DNA of 64,000 bases, taken from contig CALZFC010000096.1 of assembly GCA_945643635.1 (NCBI GenBank), positions 124,001 through 188,000 of the forward strand, read 5' to 3'. The translations under genes and the position numbers were made by a program. Origin of the DNA: Allodiplogaster sudhausi (Eukaryota > Nematoda > Chromadorea > Rhabditida > Diplogasteridae). The notes under the pieces are model-generated. The model was given only the letters and a program-made list of their open reading frames with translations, was not told where the DNA came from and made no database searches. Below, one piece after another: positions 19,215 to 33,139 of this stretch; position 1 is the stretch's first letter, and each line of letters begins with the position of its first letter.

Positions 19215-22200
19215 GATTTCTGAATAGCATCCTTTTCCGATGTCATAAGCAAAAATTCAGATCTAAAACGATTGCCACCTGCAGGAATCGAACCTGCGAC
19301 CTTCGCTTTACAAGAGCGACGCTCTGCCCCTAAGCTAAGGTGGCTACGAGGGAACTCATGCAGGTCTGCATAATATTTGCAGATCTATAGTGATCATCAG
19401 AAACGGAAATCAAAAAATTTGCCACCTGCAGGAATCGAACCTGCGACCTTCGCTTTACAAGAGCGACGCTCTGCCCCTAAGCTAAGGTGGCTACGAGGGA
19501 ACTCATGCAGGTCTGCATAATATTTGCAGATCTATAGTGATCATCAGAAACGGAAATAAAAAAATTGCCACCTGCAGGAATCGAACCTGCGACCTTCGCT
19601 TTACGAGAGCGACGCTCTGCCCCTGAGCCAAGGAGGCATGCAGACTAAGCTTTTTCGAAATTTCTGAATAGCATCCTTTTCCGATGTCATAAGCAAAAAT
19701 TCAGATCTAAAACGATTGCCACCTGCAGGAATCGAACCTGCGACCTTCGCTTTACAAGAGCGACGCTCTGCCCCTAAGCTAAGGTGGCTACGAGGGAACT
19801 CATGCAGGTCTGCATAATATTTGTCCATCTGTAGCGTACATCAGAAACGGAAATCAAAAAATTTGCCACCTGCAGGAATCGAACCTGCGACCTTCGCTTT
19901 ACGAGAGCGACGCTCTGCCCCTGAGCCAAGGAGGCATGCAGACTATGCTTTTTCGAAATTTCTGAATAGCATCCTTTTCCGATGTCATAAGCAAAAATTC
20001 AGATCTAAAACGATTGCCACCTGCAGGAATCGAACCTGCGACCTTCGCTTTACAAGAGCGACGCTCTGCCCCTAAGCTAAGGTGGCTACGAGGGAACTCA
20101 TGCAGGTCTGCATAATATTTGTCCATCTATAGTGATCATCAGAAACGGAAATCAAAAAATTTGCCACCTGCAGGAATCGAACCTGCGACCTTCGCTTTAC
20201 GAGAGCGACGCTCTGCCCCTGAGCCAAGGAGGCATGCAGACTATGCTTTTTCGAAATTTCTGAATAGCATCCTTTTCCGATGTCATAAGCAAAAATTCAG
20301 ATCTAAAACGATTGCCACCTGCAGGAATCGAACCTGCGACCTTCGCTTTACAAGAGCGACGCTCTGCCCCTAAGCTAAGGTGGCTACGAGGGAACTCATG
20401 CAGGTCTGCATAATATTTGTCCATCTGTAGCGTACTTCAGAAACGGGAATCAAAAAATTTGCCACCTGCAGGAATCGAACCTGCGACCTTCGCTTTACAA
20501 GAGCGACGCTCTGCCCCTAAGCTAAGGTGGCTACGAGGGAACTCATGCAGGTCTGCATAATATTTGTCCATCTATAGTGTACATCAGAAACGGAAATCAA
20601 AAAATTTGCCACCTGCAGGAATCGAACCTGCGACCTTCGCTTTACGAGAGCGACGCTCTGCCCCTGAGCCAAGGAGGCATGCAGACTATGCTTTTTCGAA
20701 ATTTCTGAATAGCATCCTTTTCCGATGTCATAAGCAAAAATTCAGATCTAAAACGATTGCCACCTGCAGGAATCGAACCTGCGACCTTCGCTTTACAAGA
20801 GCGACGCTCTGCCCCTAAGCTAAGGTGGCTACGAGGGAACTCATGCAGGTCTGCATAATATTTGTCCATCTATAGTGATCATCAGAAACGGAAATCAAAA
20901 AATTTGCCACCTGCAGGAATCGAACCTGCGACCTTCGCTTTACGAGAGCGACGCTCTGCCCCTGAGCCAAGGAGGCATGCAGACTATGCTTTTTCGAAAT
21001 TTCTGAATAGCATCCTTTTCCGATGTCATAAGCAAAAATTCAGATCTAAAACGATTGCCACCTGCAGGAATCGAACCTGCGACCTTCGCTTTACAAGAGC
21101 GACGCTCTGCCCCTAAGCTAAGGTGGCTACGAGGGAACTCATGCAGGTCTGCATAATATTTGTCCATCTATAGTGATCATCAGAAACGGAAATCAAAAAA
21201 TTTGCCACCTGCAGGAATCGAACCTGCGACCTTCGCTTTACGAGAGCGACGCTCTGCCCCTGAGCCAAGGAGGCATGCAGACTAAGCTTTTTCGAAATTT
21301 CTGAATAGCATCCTTTTCCGATGTCATAAGCAAAAATTCAGATCTAAAACGATTGCCACCTGCAGGAATCGAACCTGCGACCTTCGCTTTACAAGAGCGA
21401 CGCTCTGCCCCTAAGCTAAGGTGGCTACGAGGGAACTCATGCAGGTCTGCATAATATTTGTCCATCTATAGTGATCATCAGAAACGGAAATCAAAAAATT
21501 TGCCACCTGCAGGAATCGAACCTGCGACCTTCGCTTTACGAGAGCGACGCTCTGCCCCTGAGCCAAGGAGGCATGCAGACTATGCTTTTTCGAAATTTCT
21601 GAATAGCATCCTTTTCCGATGTCATAAGCAAAAATTCAGATCTAAAACGATTGCCACCTGCAGGAATCGAACCTGCGACCTTCGCTTTACAAGAGCGACG
21701 CTCTGCCCCTAAGCTAAGGTGGCTACGAGGGAACTCATGCAGGTCTGCATAATATTTGTCCATCTATAGTGATCATCAGAAACGGAAATCAAAAAATTTG
21801 CCACCTGCAGGAATCGAACCTGCGACCTTCGCTTTACGAGAGCGACGCTCTGCCCCTGAGCCAAGGAGGCATGCAGACTATGCTTTTTCGAAATTTCTGA
21901 ATAGCATCCTTTTCCGATGTCATAAGCAAAAATTCAGATCTAAAACGATTGCCACCTGCAGGAATCGAACCTGCGACCTTCGCTTTACAAGAGCGACGCT
22001 CTGCCCCTAAGCTAAGGTGGCTACGAGGGAACTCATGCAGGTCTGCATAATATTTGTCCATCTGTAGCGTACTTCAGAAACGGGAATCAAAAAATTTGCC
22101 ACCTGCAGGAATCGAACCTGCGACCTTCGCTTTACGAGAGCGACGCTCTGCCCCTAAGCTAAGGTGGCTACGAGGGAACTCATGCAGGTCTGCATAATAT

Positions 22201-22837
22201 TTGTCCATCTATAGCGTATCAGAAACGGAAATCAAAAAATTTGCCACCTGCAGGAATCGAACCTGCGACCTTCGCTTTACGAGAGCGACGCTCTGCCCCT
22301 GAGCCAAGGAGGCATGCAGACTATGCTTTTTCGAAATTTCTGAATAGCATCCTTTTCCGATGTCATAAGCAAAAATTCAGATCTAAAACGATTGCCACCT
22401 GCAGGAATCGAACCTGCGACCTTCGCTTTACAAGAGCGACGCTCTGCCCCTAAGCTAAGGTGGCTACGAGGGAACTCATGCAGGTCTGCATAATATTTGC
22501 AGATCTATAGTGATCATCAGAAACGGAAATCAAAAAATTTGCCACCTGCAGGAATCGAACCTGCGACCTTCGCTTTACGAGAGCGACGCTCTGCCCCTGA
22601 GCCAAGGAGGCATGCAGACTATGCTTTTTCGAAATTTCTGAATAGCATCCTTTTCCGATGTCATAAGCAAAAATTCAGATCTAAAACGATTGCCACCTGC
22701 AGGAATCGAACCTGCGACCTTCGCTTTACAAGAGCGACGCTCTGCCCCTAAGCTAAGGTGGCTACGAGGGAACTCATGCAGGTCTGCATAATATTTGCAG
22801 ATCTATAGTGATCATCAGAAACGGAAATCAAAAAATT

Positions 22838-22908
22838 TGCCACCTGCAGGAATCGAACCTGCGACCTTCGCTTTACGAGAGCGACGCTCTGCCCTGAGCC
22901 AAGGAGGC
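22838..22908 (-). tRNA. tRNA-Thr(CGU), 71 nt, D loop one G shorter
   Basis: The + strand reads GCCCTGAG instead of GCCCCTGAG, giving a D loop AGGGCA. The two Gs needed for contact with the T loop can still be placed, so it may fold. Confidence 0.82.
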
Positions 22909-22987
22909 ATGCAGACTATGCTTTTTCGAAATTTCTGAATAGCATCCTTTTCCGATGTCATAAGCAAAAATTCAGATCTAAAACGAT

Positions 22988-23058
22988 TGCCACCTGCAGG
23001 AATCGAACCTGCGACCTTCGCTTTACGAGAGCGACGCTCTGCCCTGAGCCAAGGAGGC
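22988..23058 (-). tRNA. tRNA-Thr(CGU), 71 nt, second copy with the short D loop
   Basis: It carries the same one-base D-loop deletion as its neighbour at 22838, so the change was duplicated locally. It sits in a UGU slot with spacer A on both sides. Confidence 0.82.
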
Positions 23059-24025
23059 ATGCAGACTAAGCTTTTTCGAAATTTCTGAATAGCATCCTTT
23101 TCCGATGTCATAAGCAAAAATTCAGATCTAAAACGATTGCCACCTGCAGGAATCGAACCTGCGACCTTCGCTTTACAAGAGCGACGCTCTGCCCCTAAGC
23201 TAAGGTGGCTACGAGGGAACTCATGCAGGTCTGCATAATATTTGTCCATCTATAGTGTATCAGAAACGGAAATCAAAAAATTTGCCACCTGCAGGAATCG
23301 AACCTGCGACCTTCGCTTTACGAGAGCGACGCTCTGCCCCTGAGCCAAGGAGGCATGCAGACTATGCTTTTTCGAAATTTCTGAATAGCATCCTTTTCCG
23401 ATGTCATAAGCAAAAATTCAGATCTAAAACGATTGCCACCTGCAGGAATCGAACCTGCGACCTTCGCTTTACAAGAGCGACGCTCTGCCCCTAAGCTAAG
23501 GTGGCTACGAGGGAACTCATGCAGGTCTGCATAATATTTGTCCATCTATAGTGATCATCAGAAACGGAAATCAAAAAATTTGCCACCTGCAGGAATCGAA
23601 CCTGCGACCTTCGCTTTACGAGAGCGACGCTCTGCCCCTGAGCCAAGGAGGCATGCAGACTATGCTTTTTCGAAATTTCTGAATAGCATCCTTTTCCGAT
23701 GTCATAAGCAAAAATTCAGATCTAAAACGATTGCCACCTGCAGGAATCGAACCTGCGACCTTCGCTTTACAAGAGCGACGCTCTGCCCCTAAGCTAAGGT
23801 GGCTACGAGGGAACTCATGCAGGTCTGCATAATATTTGTCCATCTGTAGCGTACATCAGAAACGGGAATCAAAAAATTTGCCACCTGCAGGAATCGAACC
23901 TGCGACCTTCGCTTTACGAGAGCGACGCTCTGCCCCTAAGCTAAGGTGGCTACGAGGGAACTCATGCAGGTCTGCATAATATTTGTCCATCTATAGTGAT
24001 CATCAGAAACGGAAATCAAAAAATT

Positions 24026-27000
24026 TGCCACCTGCAGGAATCGAACCTGCGACCTTCGCTTTACGAGAGCGACGCTCTGCCCCTGAGCCAAGGAGGCATG
24101 CAGACTATGCTTTTTCGAAATTTCTGAATAGCATCCTTTTCCGATGTCATAAGCAAAAATTCAGATCTAAAACGATTGCCACCTGCAGGAATCGAACCTG
24201 CGACCTTCGCTTTACAAGAGCGACGCTCTGCCCCTAAGCTAAGGTGGCTACGAGGGAACTCATGCAGGTCTGCATAATATTTGTCCATCTGTAGCGTACT
24301 CAGAAACGGAAATCAAAAAATTTGCCACCTGCAGGAATCGAACCTGCGACCTTCGCTTTACAAGAGCGACGCTCTGCCCCTAAGCTAAGGTGGCTACGAG
24401 GGAACTCATGCAGGTCTGCATAATATTTGTCCATCTGTAGCGTACATCAGAAACGGGAATCAAAAAATTTGCCACCTGCAGGAATCGAACCTGCGACCTT
24501 CGCTTTACGAGAGCGACGCTCTGCCCCTGAGCCAAGGAGGCATGCAGACTATGCTTTTTCGAAATTTCTGAATAGCATCCTTTTCCGATGTCATAAGCAA
24601 AAATTCAGATCTAAAACGATTGCCACCTGCAGGAATCGAACCTGCGACCTTCGCTTTACAAGAGCGACGCTCTGCCCCTAAGCTAAGGTGGCTACGAGGG
24701 AACTCATGCAGGTCTGCATAATATTTGCAGATCTATAGTGATCATCAGAAACGGAAATCAAAAAATTTGCCACCTGCAGGAATCGAACCTGCGACCTTCG
24801 CTTTACGAGAGCGACGCTCTGCCCCTGAGCCAAGGAGGCATGCAGACTAAGCTTTTTCGAAATTTCTGAATAGCATCCTTTTCCGATGTCATAAGCAAAA
24901 ATTCAGATCTAAAACGATTGCCACCTGCAGGAATCGAACCTGCGACCTTCGCTTTACAAGAGCGACGCTCTGCCCCTAAGCTAAGGTGGCTACGAGGGAA
25001 CTCATGCAGGTCTGCATAATATTTGCAGATCTATAGTGATCATCAGAAACGGAAATCAAAAAATTTGCCACCTGCAGGAATCGAACCTGCGACCTTCGCT
25101 TTACGAGAGCGACGCTCTGCCCCTGAGCCAAGGAGGCATGCAGACTAAGCTTTTTCGAAATTTCTGAATAGCATCCTTTTCCGATGTCATAAGCAAAAAT
25201 TCAGATCTAAAACGATTGCCACCTGCAGGAATCGAACCTGCGACCTTCGCTTTACGAGAGCGACGCTCTGCCCCTGAGCCAAGGAGGCATGCAGACTAAG
25301 CTTTTTCGAAATTTCTGAATAGCATCCTTTTCCGATGTCATAAGCAAAAATTCAGATCTAAAACGATTGCCACCTGCAGGAATCGAACCTGCGACCTTCG
25401 CTTTACAAGAGCGACGCTCTGCCCCTAAGCTAAGGTGGCTACGAGGGAACTCATGCAGGTCTGCATAATATTTGTCCATCTATAGTGATCATCAGAAACG
25501 GAATCAAAAAATTTGCCACCTGCAGGAATCGAACCTGCGACCTTCGCTTTACGAGAGCGACGCTCTGCCCCTGAGCCAAGGAGGCATGCAGACTATGCTT
25601 TTTCGAAATTTCTGAATAGCATCCTTTTCCGATGTCATAAGCAAAAATTCAGATCTAAAACGATTGCCACCTGCAGGAATCGAACCTGCGACCTTCGCTT
25701 TACAAGAGCGACGCTCTGCCCCTAAGCTAAGGTGGCTACGAGGGAACTCATGCAGGTCTGCATAATATTTGTCCATCTATAGTGATCATCAGAAACGGAA
25801 ATCAAAAAATTTGCCACCTGCAGGAATCGAACCTGCGACCTTCGCTTTACGAGAGCGACGCTCTGCCCCTGAGCCAAGGAGGCATGCAGACTATGCTTTT
25901 TCGAAATTTCTGAATAGCATCCTTTTCCGATGTCATAAGCAAAAATTCAGATCTAAAACGATTGCCACCTGCAGGAATCGAACCTGCGACCTTCGCTTTA
26001 CAAGAGCGACGCTCTGCCCCTAAGCTAAGGTGGCTACGAGGGAACTCATGCAGGTCTGCATAATATTTGTCCATCTGTAGCGTACTTCAGAAACGGGAAT
26101 CAAAAAATTTGCCACCTGCAGGAATCGAACCTGCGACCTTCGCTTTACGAGAGCGACGCTCTGCCCCTAAGCTAAGGTGGCTACGAGGGAACTCATGCAG
26201 GTCTGCATAATATTTGTCCATCTGTAGCGTACATCAGAAACGGGAATCAAAAAATTTGCCACCTGCAGGAATCGAACCTGCGACCTTCGCTTTACGAGAG
26301 CGACGCTCTGCCCCTGAGCCAAGGAGGCATGCAGACTATGCTTTTTCGAAATTTCTGAATAGCATCCTTTTCCGATGTCATAAGCAAAAATTCAGATCTA
26401 AAACGATTGCCACCTGCAGGAATCGAACCTGCGACCTTCGCTTTACAAGAGCGACGCTCTGCCCCTAAGCTAAGGTGGCTACGAGGGAACTCATGCAGGT
26501 CTGCATAATATTTGCAGATCTATAGTGATCATCAGAAACGGAAATCAAAAAATTTGCCACCTGCAGGAATCGAACCTGCGACCTTCGCTTTACGAGAGCG
26601 ACGCTCTGCCCCTGAGCCAAGGAGGCATGCAGACTATGCTTTTTCGAAATTTCTGAATAGCATCCTTTTCCGATGTCATAAGCAAAAATTCAGATCTAAA
26701 ACGATTGCCACCTGCAGGAATCGAACCTGCGACCTTCGCTTTACAAGAGCGACGCTCTGCCCCTAAGCTAAGGTGGCTACGAGGGAACTCATGCAGGTCT
26801 GCATAATATTTGTCCATCTATAGTGTCATCAGAAACGGAAATCAAAAAATTTGCCACCTGCAGGAATCGAACCTGCGACCTTCGCTTTACGAGAGCGACG
26901 CTCTGCCCCTGAGCCAAGGAGGCATGCAGACTATGCTTTTTCGAAATTTCTGAATAGCATCCTTTTCCGATGTCATAAGCAAAAATTCAGATCTAAAACG

Positions 27001-30000
27001 ATTGCCACCTGCAGGAATCGAACCTGCGACCTTCGCTTTACAAGAGCGACGCTCTGCCCCTAAGCTAAGGTGGCTACGAGGGAACTCATGCAGGTCTGCA
27101 TAATATTTGCAGATCTATAGTGATCATCAGAAACGGAAATCAAAAAATTTGCCACCTGCAGGAATCGAACCTGCGACCTTCGCTTTACGAGAGCGACGCT
27201 CTGCCCCTGAGCCAAGGAGGCATGCAGACTAAGCTTTTTCGAAATTTCTGAATAGCATCCTTTTCCGATGTCATAAGCAAAAATTCAGATCTAAAACGAT
27301 TGCCACCTGCAGGAATCGAACCTGCGACCTTCGCTTTACAAGAGCGACGCTCTGCCCCTAAGCTAAGGTGGCTACGAGGGAACTCATGCAGGTCTGCATA
27401 ATATTTGTCCATCTGTAGTGTACATCAGAAACGGGAATCAAAAAATTTGCCACCTGCAGGAATCGAACCTGCGACCTTCGCTTTACGAGAGCGACGCTCT
27501 GCCCCTGATAGCGTACTTCAGAAACGGGAATCAAAAAATTTGCCACCTGCAGGAATCGAACCTGCGACCTTCGCTTTACGAGAGCGACGCTCTGCCCCTG
27601 AGCTAAGGAGGCATGCAGACTATGCTTTTTCGAAATTTCTGAATAGCATCCTTTCCGATGTCATAAGCAAAAATTCAGATCTAAAACGATTGCCACCTGC
27701 AGGAATCGAACCTGCGACCTTCGCTTTACGAGAGCGACGCTCTGCCCCTGAGCCAAGGAGGCATGCAGACTAAGCTTTTTCGAAATTTCTGAATAGCATC
27801 CTTTTCCGATGTCATAAGCAAAAATTCAGATCTAAAACGATTGCCACCTGCAGGAATCGAACCTGCGACCTTCGCTTTACAAGAGCGACGCTCTGCCCCT
27901 AAGCTAAGGTGGCTACGAGGGAACTCATGCAGGTCTGCATAATATTTGTCCATCTATAGTGTCATCAGAAACGGAAATCAAAAAATTTGCCACCTGCAGG
28001 AATCGAACCTGCGACCTTCGCTTTACGAGAGCGACGCTCTGCCCCTGAGCCAAGGAGGCATGCAGACTATGCTTTTTCGAAATTTCTGAATAGCATCCTT
28101 TTCCGATGTCATAAGCAAAAATTCAGATCTAAAACGATTGCCACCTGCAGGAATCGAACCTGCGACCTTCGCTTTACAAGAGCGACGCTCTGCCCCTAAG
28201 CTAAGGTGGCTACGAGGGAACTCATGCAGGTCTGCATAATATTTGCCATCTATAGTGATCATCAGAAACGGAAATCAAAAAATTTGCCACCTGCAGGAAT
28301 CGAACCTGCGACCTTCGCTTTACGAGAGCGACGCTCTGCCCCTGAGCCAAGGAGGCATGCAGACTATGCTTTTTCGAAATTTCTGAATAGCATCCTTTTC
28401 CGATGTCATAAGCAAAAATTCAGATCTAAAACGATTGCCACCTGCAGGAATCGAACCTGCGACCTTCGCTTTACAAGAGCGACGCTCTGCCCCTAAGCTA
28501 AGGTGGCTACGAGGGAACTCATGCAGGTCTGCATAATATTTGCCCATCTATAGTGATCATCAGAAACGGAAATCAAAAAATTTGCCACCTGCAGGAATCG
28601 AACCTGCGACCTTCGCTTTACGAGAGCGACGCTCTGCCCCTGAGCCAAGGAGGCATGCAGACTATGCTTTTTCGAAATTTCTGAATAGCATCCTTTTCCG
28701 ATGTCATAAGCAAAAATTCAGATCTAAAACGATTGCCACCTGCAGGAATCGAACCTGCGACCTTCGCTTTACAAGAGCGACGCTCTGCCCCTAAGCTAAG
28801 GTGGCTACGAGGGAACTCATGCAGGTCTGCATAATATTTGCAGATCTATAGTGATCATCAGAAACGGAAATCAAAAAATTTGCCACCTGCAGGAATCGAA
28901 CCTGCGACCTTCGCTTTACGAGAGCGACGCTCTGCCCCTGAGCCAAGGAGGCATGCAGACTAAGCTTTTTCGAAATTTCTGAATAGCATCCTTTTCCGAT
29001 GTCATAAGCAAAAATTCAGATCTAAAACGATTGCCACCTGCAGGAATCGAACCTGCGACCTTCGCTTTACAAGAGCGACGCTCTGCCCCTAAGCTAAGGT
29101 GGCTACGAGGGAACTCATGCAGGTCTGCATAATATTTGCAGATCTATAGTGATCATCAGAAACGGAAATCAAAAAATTTGCCACCTGCAGGAATCGAACC
29201 TGCGACCTTCGCTTTACGAGAGCGACGCTCTGCCCCTGAGCTAAGGAGGCATGCAGACTATGCTTTTTCGAAATTTCTGAATAGCATCCTTTTCCGATGT
29301 CATAAGCAAAAATTCAGATCTAAAACGATTGCCACCTGCAGGAATCGAACCTGCGACCTTCGCTTTACGAGAGCGACGCTCTGCCCCTGAGCCAAGGAGG
29401 CATGCAGACTAAGCTTTTTCGAAATTTCTGAATAGCATCCTTTTCCGATGTCATAAGCAAAAATTCAGATCTAAAACGATTGCCACCTGCAGGAATCGAA
29501 CCTGCGACCTTCGCTTTACAAGAGCGACGCTCTGCCCCTAAGCTAAGGTGGCTACGAGGGAACTCATGCAGGTCTGCATAATATTTGTCCATCTATAGTG
29601 ATCATCAGAAACGGAAATCAAAAAATTTGCCACCTGCAGGAATCGAACCTGCGACCTTCGCTTTACGAGAGCGACGCTCTGCCCCTGAGCCAAGGAGGCA
29701 TGCAGACTATGTTTTCGAAATTTCTGAATAGCATCCTTTTCCGATGTCATAAGCAAAAATTCAGATCTAAAACGATTGCCACCTGCAGGAATCGAACCTG
29801 CGACCTTCGCTTTACAAGAGCGACGCTCTGCCCCTAAGCTAAGGTGGCTACGAGGGAACTCATGCAGGTCTGCATAATATTTGCCCATCTATAGTGATCA
29901 TCAGAAACGGAAATCAAAAAATTTGCCACCTGCAGGAATCGAACCTGCGACCTTCGCTTTACGAGAGCGACGCTCTGCCCCTGAGCCAAGGAGGCATGCA

Positions 30001-31924
30001 GACTATGCTTTTTCGAAATTTCTGAATAGCATCCTTTTCCGATGTCATAAGCAAAAATTCAGATCTAAAACGATTGCCACCTGCAGGAATCGAACCTGCG
30101 ACCTTCGCTTTACAAGAGCGACGCTCTGCCCCTAAGCTAAGGTGGCTACGAGGGAACTCATGCAGGTCTGCATAATATTTGTCCATCTATAGTGATCATC
30201 AGAAACGGAAATCAAAAAATTTGCCACCTGCAGGAATCGAACCTGCGACCTTCGCTTTACGAGAGCGACGCTCTGCCCCTGAGCCAAGGAGGCATGCAGA
30301 CTATGCTTTTTCGAAATTTCTGAATAGCATCCTTTTCCGATGTCATAAGCAAAAATTCAGATCTAAAACGATTGCCACCTGCAGGAATCGAACCTGCGAC
30401 CTTCGCTTTACAAGAGCGACGCTCTGCCCCTAAGCTAAGGTGGCTACGAGGGAACTCATGCAGGTCTGCATAATATTTGCCCATCTATAGTGATCATCAG
30501 AAACGGAAATCAAAAAATTTGCCACCTGCAGGAATCGAACCTGCGACCTTCGCTTTACGAGAGCGACGCTCTGCCCCTGAGCCAAGGAGGCATGCAGACT
30601 ATGCTTTTTCGAAATTTCTGAATAGCATCCTTTTCCGATGTCATAAGCAAAAATTCAGATCTAAAACGATTGCCACCTGCAGGAATCGAACCTGCGACCT
30701 TCGCTTTACAAGAGCGACGCTCTGCCCCTAAGCTAAGGTGGCTACGAGGGAACTCATGCAGGTCTGCATAATATTTGCAGATCTATAGTGATCATCAGAA
30801 ACGGAAATCAAAAAATTTGCCACCTGCAGGAATCGAACCTGCGACCTTCGCTTTACGAGAGCGACGCTCTGCCCCTGAGCCAAGGAGGCATGCAGACTAA
30901 GCTTTTTCGAAATTTCTGAATAGCATCCTTTTCCGATGTCATAAGCAAAAATTCAGATCTAAAACGATTGCCACCTGCAGGAATCGAACCTGCGACCTTC
31001 GCTTTACAAGAGCGACGCTCTGCCCCTAAGCTAAGGTGGCTACGAGGGAACTCATGCAGGTCTGCATAATATTTGCAGATCTATAGTGATCATCAGAAAC
31101 GGAAATCAAAAAATTTGCCACCTGCAGGAATCGAACCTGCGACCTTCGCTTTACAAGAGCGACGCTCTGCCCCTAAGCTAAGGTGGCTACGAGGGAACTC
31201 ATGCAGGTCTGCATAATATTTGCCCATCTATAGTGATCATCAGAAACGGAAATCAAAAAATTTGCCACCTGCAGGAATCGAACCTGCGACCTTCGCTTTA
31301 CAAGAGCGACGCTCTGCCCCTAAGCTAAGGTGGCTACGAGGGAACTCATGCAGGTCTGCATAATATTTGCCCATCTATAGTGATCATCAGAAACGGAAAT
31401 CAAAAAATTTGCCACCTGCAGGAATCGAACCTGCGACCTTCGCTTTACGAGAGCGACGCTCTGCCCCTGAGCCAAGGAGGCATGCAGACTATGCTTTTTC
31501 GAAATTTCTGAATAGCATCCTTTTCCGATGTCATAAGCAAAAATTCAGATCTAAAACGATTGCCACCTGCAGGAATCGAACCTGCGACCTTCGCTTTACA
31601 AGAGCGACGCTCTGCCCCTAAGCTAAGGTGGCTACGAGGGAACTCATGCAGGTCTGCATAATATTTGCAGATCTATAGTGATCATCAGAAACGGAAATCA
31701 AAAAATTTGCCACCTGCAGGAATCGAACCTGCGACCTTCGCTTTACAAGAGCGACGCTCTGCCCCTAAGCTAAGGTGGCTACGAGGGAACTCATGCAGGT
31801 CTGCATAATATTTGTCCATCTATAGTACATCAGAAACGGAAATCAAAAAATTTGCCACCTGCAGGAATCGAACCTGCGACCTTCGCTTTACGAGAGCGAC
31901 GCTCTGCCCCTGAGCCAAGGAGGC
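24026..31924 (-). tRNA. tRNA-Thr gene list, segment 4 (54 copies)
   Basis: Lowest coordinate per gene, T = truncated. CGU: 24026, 24470, 24768, 25066, 25217, 25514, 25812, 26110, 26257, 26555, 26852, 27150, 27448T, 27541, 27691, 27988, 28285, 28583, 28881, 29179, 29330, 29628, 29924, 30222, 30520, 30818, 31410, 31853. UGU: 24177, 24323, 24621, 24919, 25368, 25665, 25963, 26408, 26706, 27003, 27301, 27842, 28139, 28436, 28734, 29032, 29481, 29777, 30075, 30373, 30671, 30969, 31116, 31263, 31561, 31708. The GCCCAT spacer-B variant first appears before the 28583 gene, and the shortened spacer-A T-run first appears after the 29628 gene. Confidence 0.93.
27448..27508 (-). pseudogene. Truncated tRNA-Thr(CGU) fused to the spacer B core
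   Basis: Positions 12-72 are kept, followed by TAGCGTACTTCAG of spacer B. It matches the 5289 copy closely. In both cases the next gene is a CGU copy with the T4/A9/C13 haplotype. Confidence 0.9.
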
Positions 31925-32893
31925 ATGCAGACTAAGCTTTTTCGAAATTTCTGAATAGCATCCTTTTCCGATGTCATAAGCAAAAATTCAGATCTAAAAC
32001 GATTGCCACCTGCAGGAATCGAACCTGCGACCTTCGCTTTACAAGAGCGACGCTCTGCCCCTAAGCTAAGGTGGCTACGAGGGAACTCATGCAGGTCTGC
32101 ATAATATTTGTCCATCTGTAGCGTACATCAGAAACGGGAATCAAAAAATTTGCCACCTGCAGGAATCGAACCTGCGACCTTCGCTTTACAAGAGCGACGC
32201 TCTGCCCCTAAGCTAAGGTGGCTACGAGGGAACTCATGCAGGTCTGCATAATATTTGCCCATCTATAGTGATCATCAGAAACGGAAATCAAAAAATTTGC
32301 CACCTGCAGGAATCGAACCTGCGACCTTCGCTTTACGAGAGCGACGCTCTGCCCCTGAGCCAAGGAGGCATGCAGACTATGCTTTTTCGAAATTTCTGAA
32401 TAGCATCCTTTTCCGATGTCATAAGCAAAAATTCAGATCTAAAACGATTGCCACCTGCAGGAATCGAACCTGCGACCTTCGCTTTACAAGAGCGACGCTC
32501 TGCCCCTAAGCTAAGGTGGCTACGAGGGAACTCATGCAGGTCTGCATAATATTTGCAGATCTATAGTGATCATCAGAAACGGAAATCAAAAAATTTGCCA
32601 CCTGCAGGAATCGAACCTGCGACCTTCGCTTTACGAGAGCGACGCTCTGCCCCTGAGCCAAGGAGGCATGCAGACTAAGCTTTTTCGAAATTTCTGAATA
32701 GCATCCTTTTCCGATGTCATAAGCAAAAATTCAGATCTAAAACGATTGCCACCTGCAGGAATCGAACCTGCGACCTTCGCTTTACAAGAGCGACGCTCTG
32801 CCCCTAAGCTAAGGTGGCTACGAGGGAACTCATGCAGGTCTGCATAATATTTGCAGATCTATAGTGATCATCAGAAACGGAAATCAAAAAATT

Positions 32894-32957
32894 TGCCACC
32901 TGCAGGAATCGAACCTGCGACCTTCGCTTTACGAGAGCGACGCTCTGCCCCTGAGCC
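32894..32957 (-). pseudogene. Truncated tRNA-Thr(CGU), lacks positions 1-8
   Basis: Positions 9-72 are kept, then TCAGAAGGGAATC, a shortened tail of spacer B. Only about 20 bp separate it from the next gene body. Confidence 0.88.
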
Positions 32958-32977
32958 TCAGAAGGGAATCAAAAATT

Positions 32978-33038
32978 TGCCACCTGCAGGAATCGAACCT
33001 GCGACCTTCGCTTTACGAGAGCGACGCTCTGCCCCTGA
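32978..33038 (-). pseudogene. Truncated tRNA-Thr(CGU), second of a compact pair
   Basis: Positions 12-72 are kept, then TATACTTCAG of spacer B. With 32894 and 33068 it forms the densest gene packing in the window (starts 84 and 90 bp apart). Confidence 0.88.
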
Positions 33039-33067
33039 TATACTTCAGAAACGGAAATCAAAAAATT

Positions 33068-33139
33068 TGCCACCTGCAGGAATCGAACCTGCGACCTTCG
33101 CTTTACAAGAGCGACGCTCTGCCCCTAAGCTAAGGTGGC
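33068..33139 (-). tRNA. tRNA-Thr(UGU) with UGU-type acceptor joined to spacer A
   Basis: This is the one copy I saw in which the UGU-type 5' acceptor (A4) is directly followed upstream by spacer A (ATGCAGAC on the + strand). It marks an exchange breakpoint at the very 5' edge of the gene. It lies beside two truncated copies. Confidence 0.85.

Larger units (their letters stand above)
16054..23950 (-). tRNA. tRNA-Thr gene list, segment 3 (54 copies)
   Basis: Lowest coordinate per gene, T = truncated. CGU: 16054, 16352, 16650, 16947, 17512, 17810, 18108, 18406, 18704, 19002, 19566, 19864, 20162, 20607, 20905, 21203, 21501, 21799, 22097, 22242, 22540, 22838, 22988, 23283, 23581, 23879. UGU: 16205, 16503, 16801, 17098T, 17218, 17365, 17663, 17961, 18259, 18557, 18855, 19153T, 19273, 19420, 19717, 20015, 20313, 20460, 20758, 21056, 21354, 21652, 21950, 22393, 22691, 23138, 23434, 23732. 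This is the most regular part of the window, with long runs at the 298-bp period (17810 to 19002, 20607 to 21950). Confidence 0.93.
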
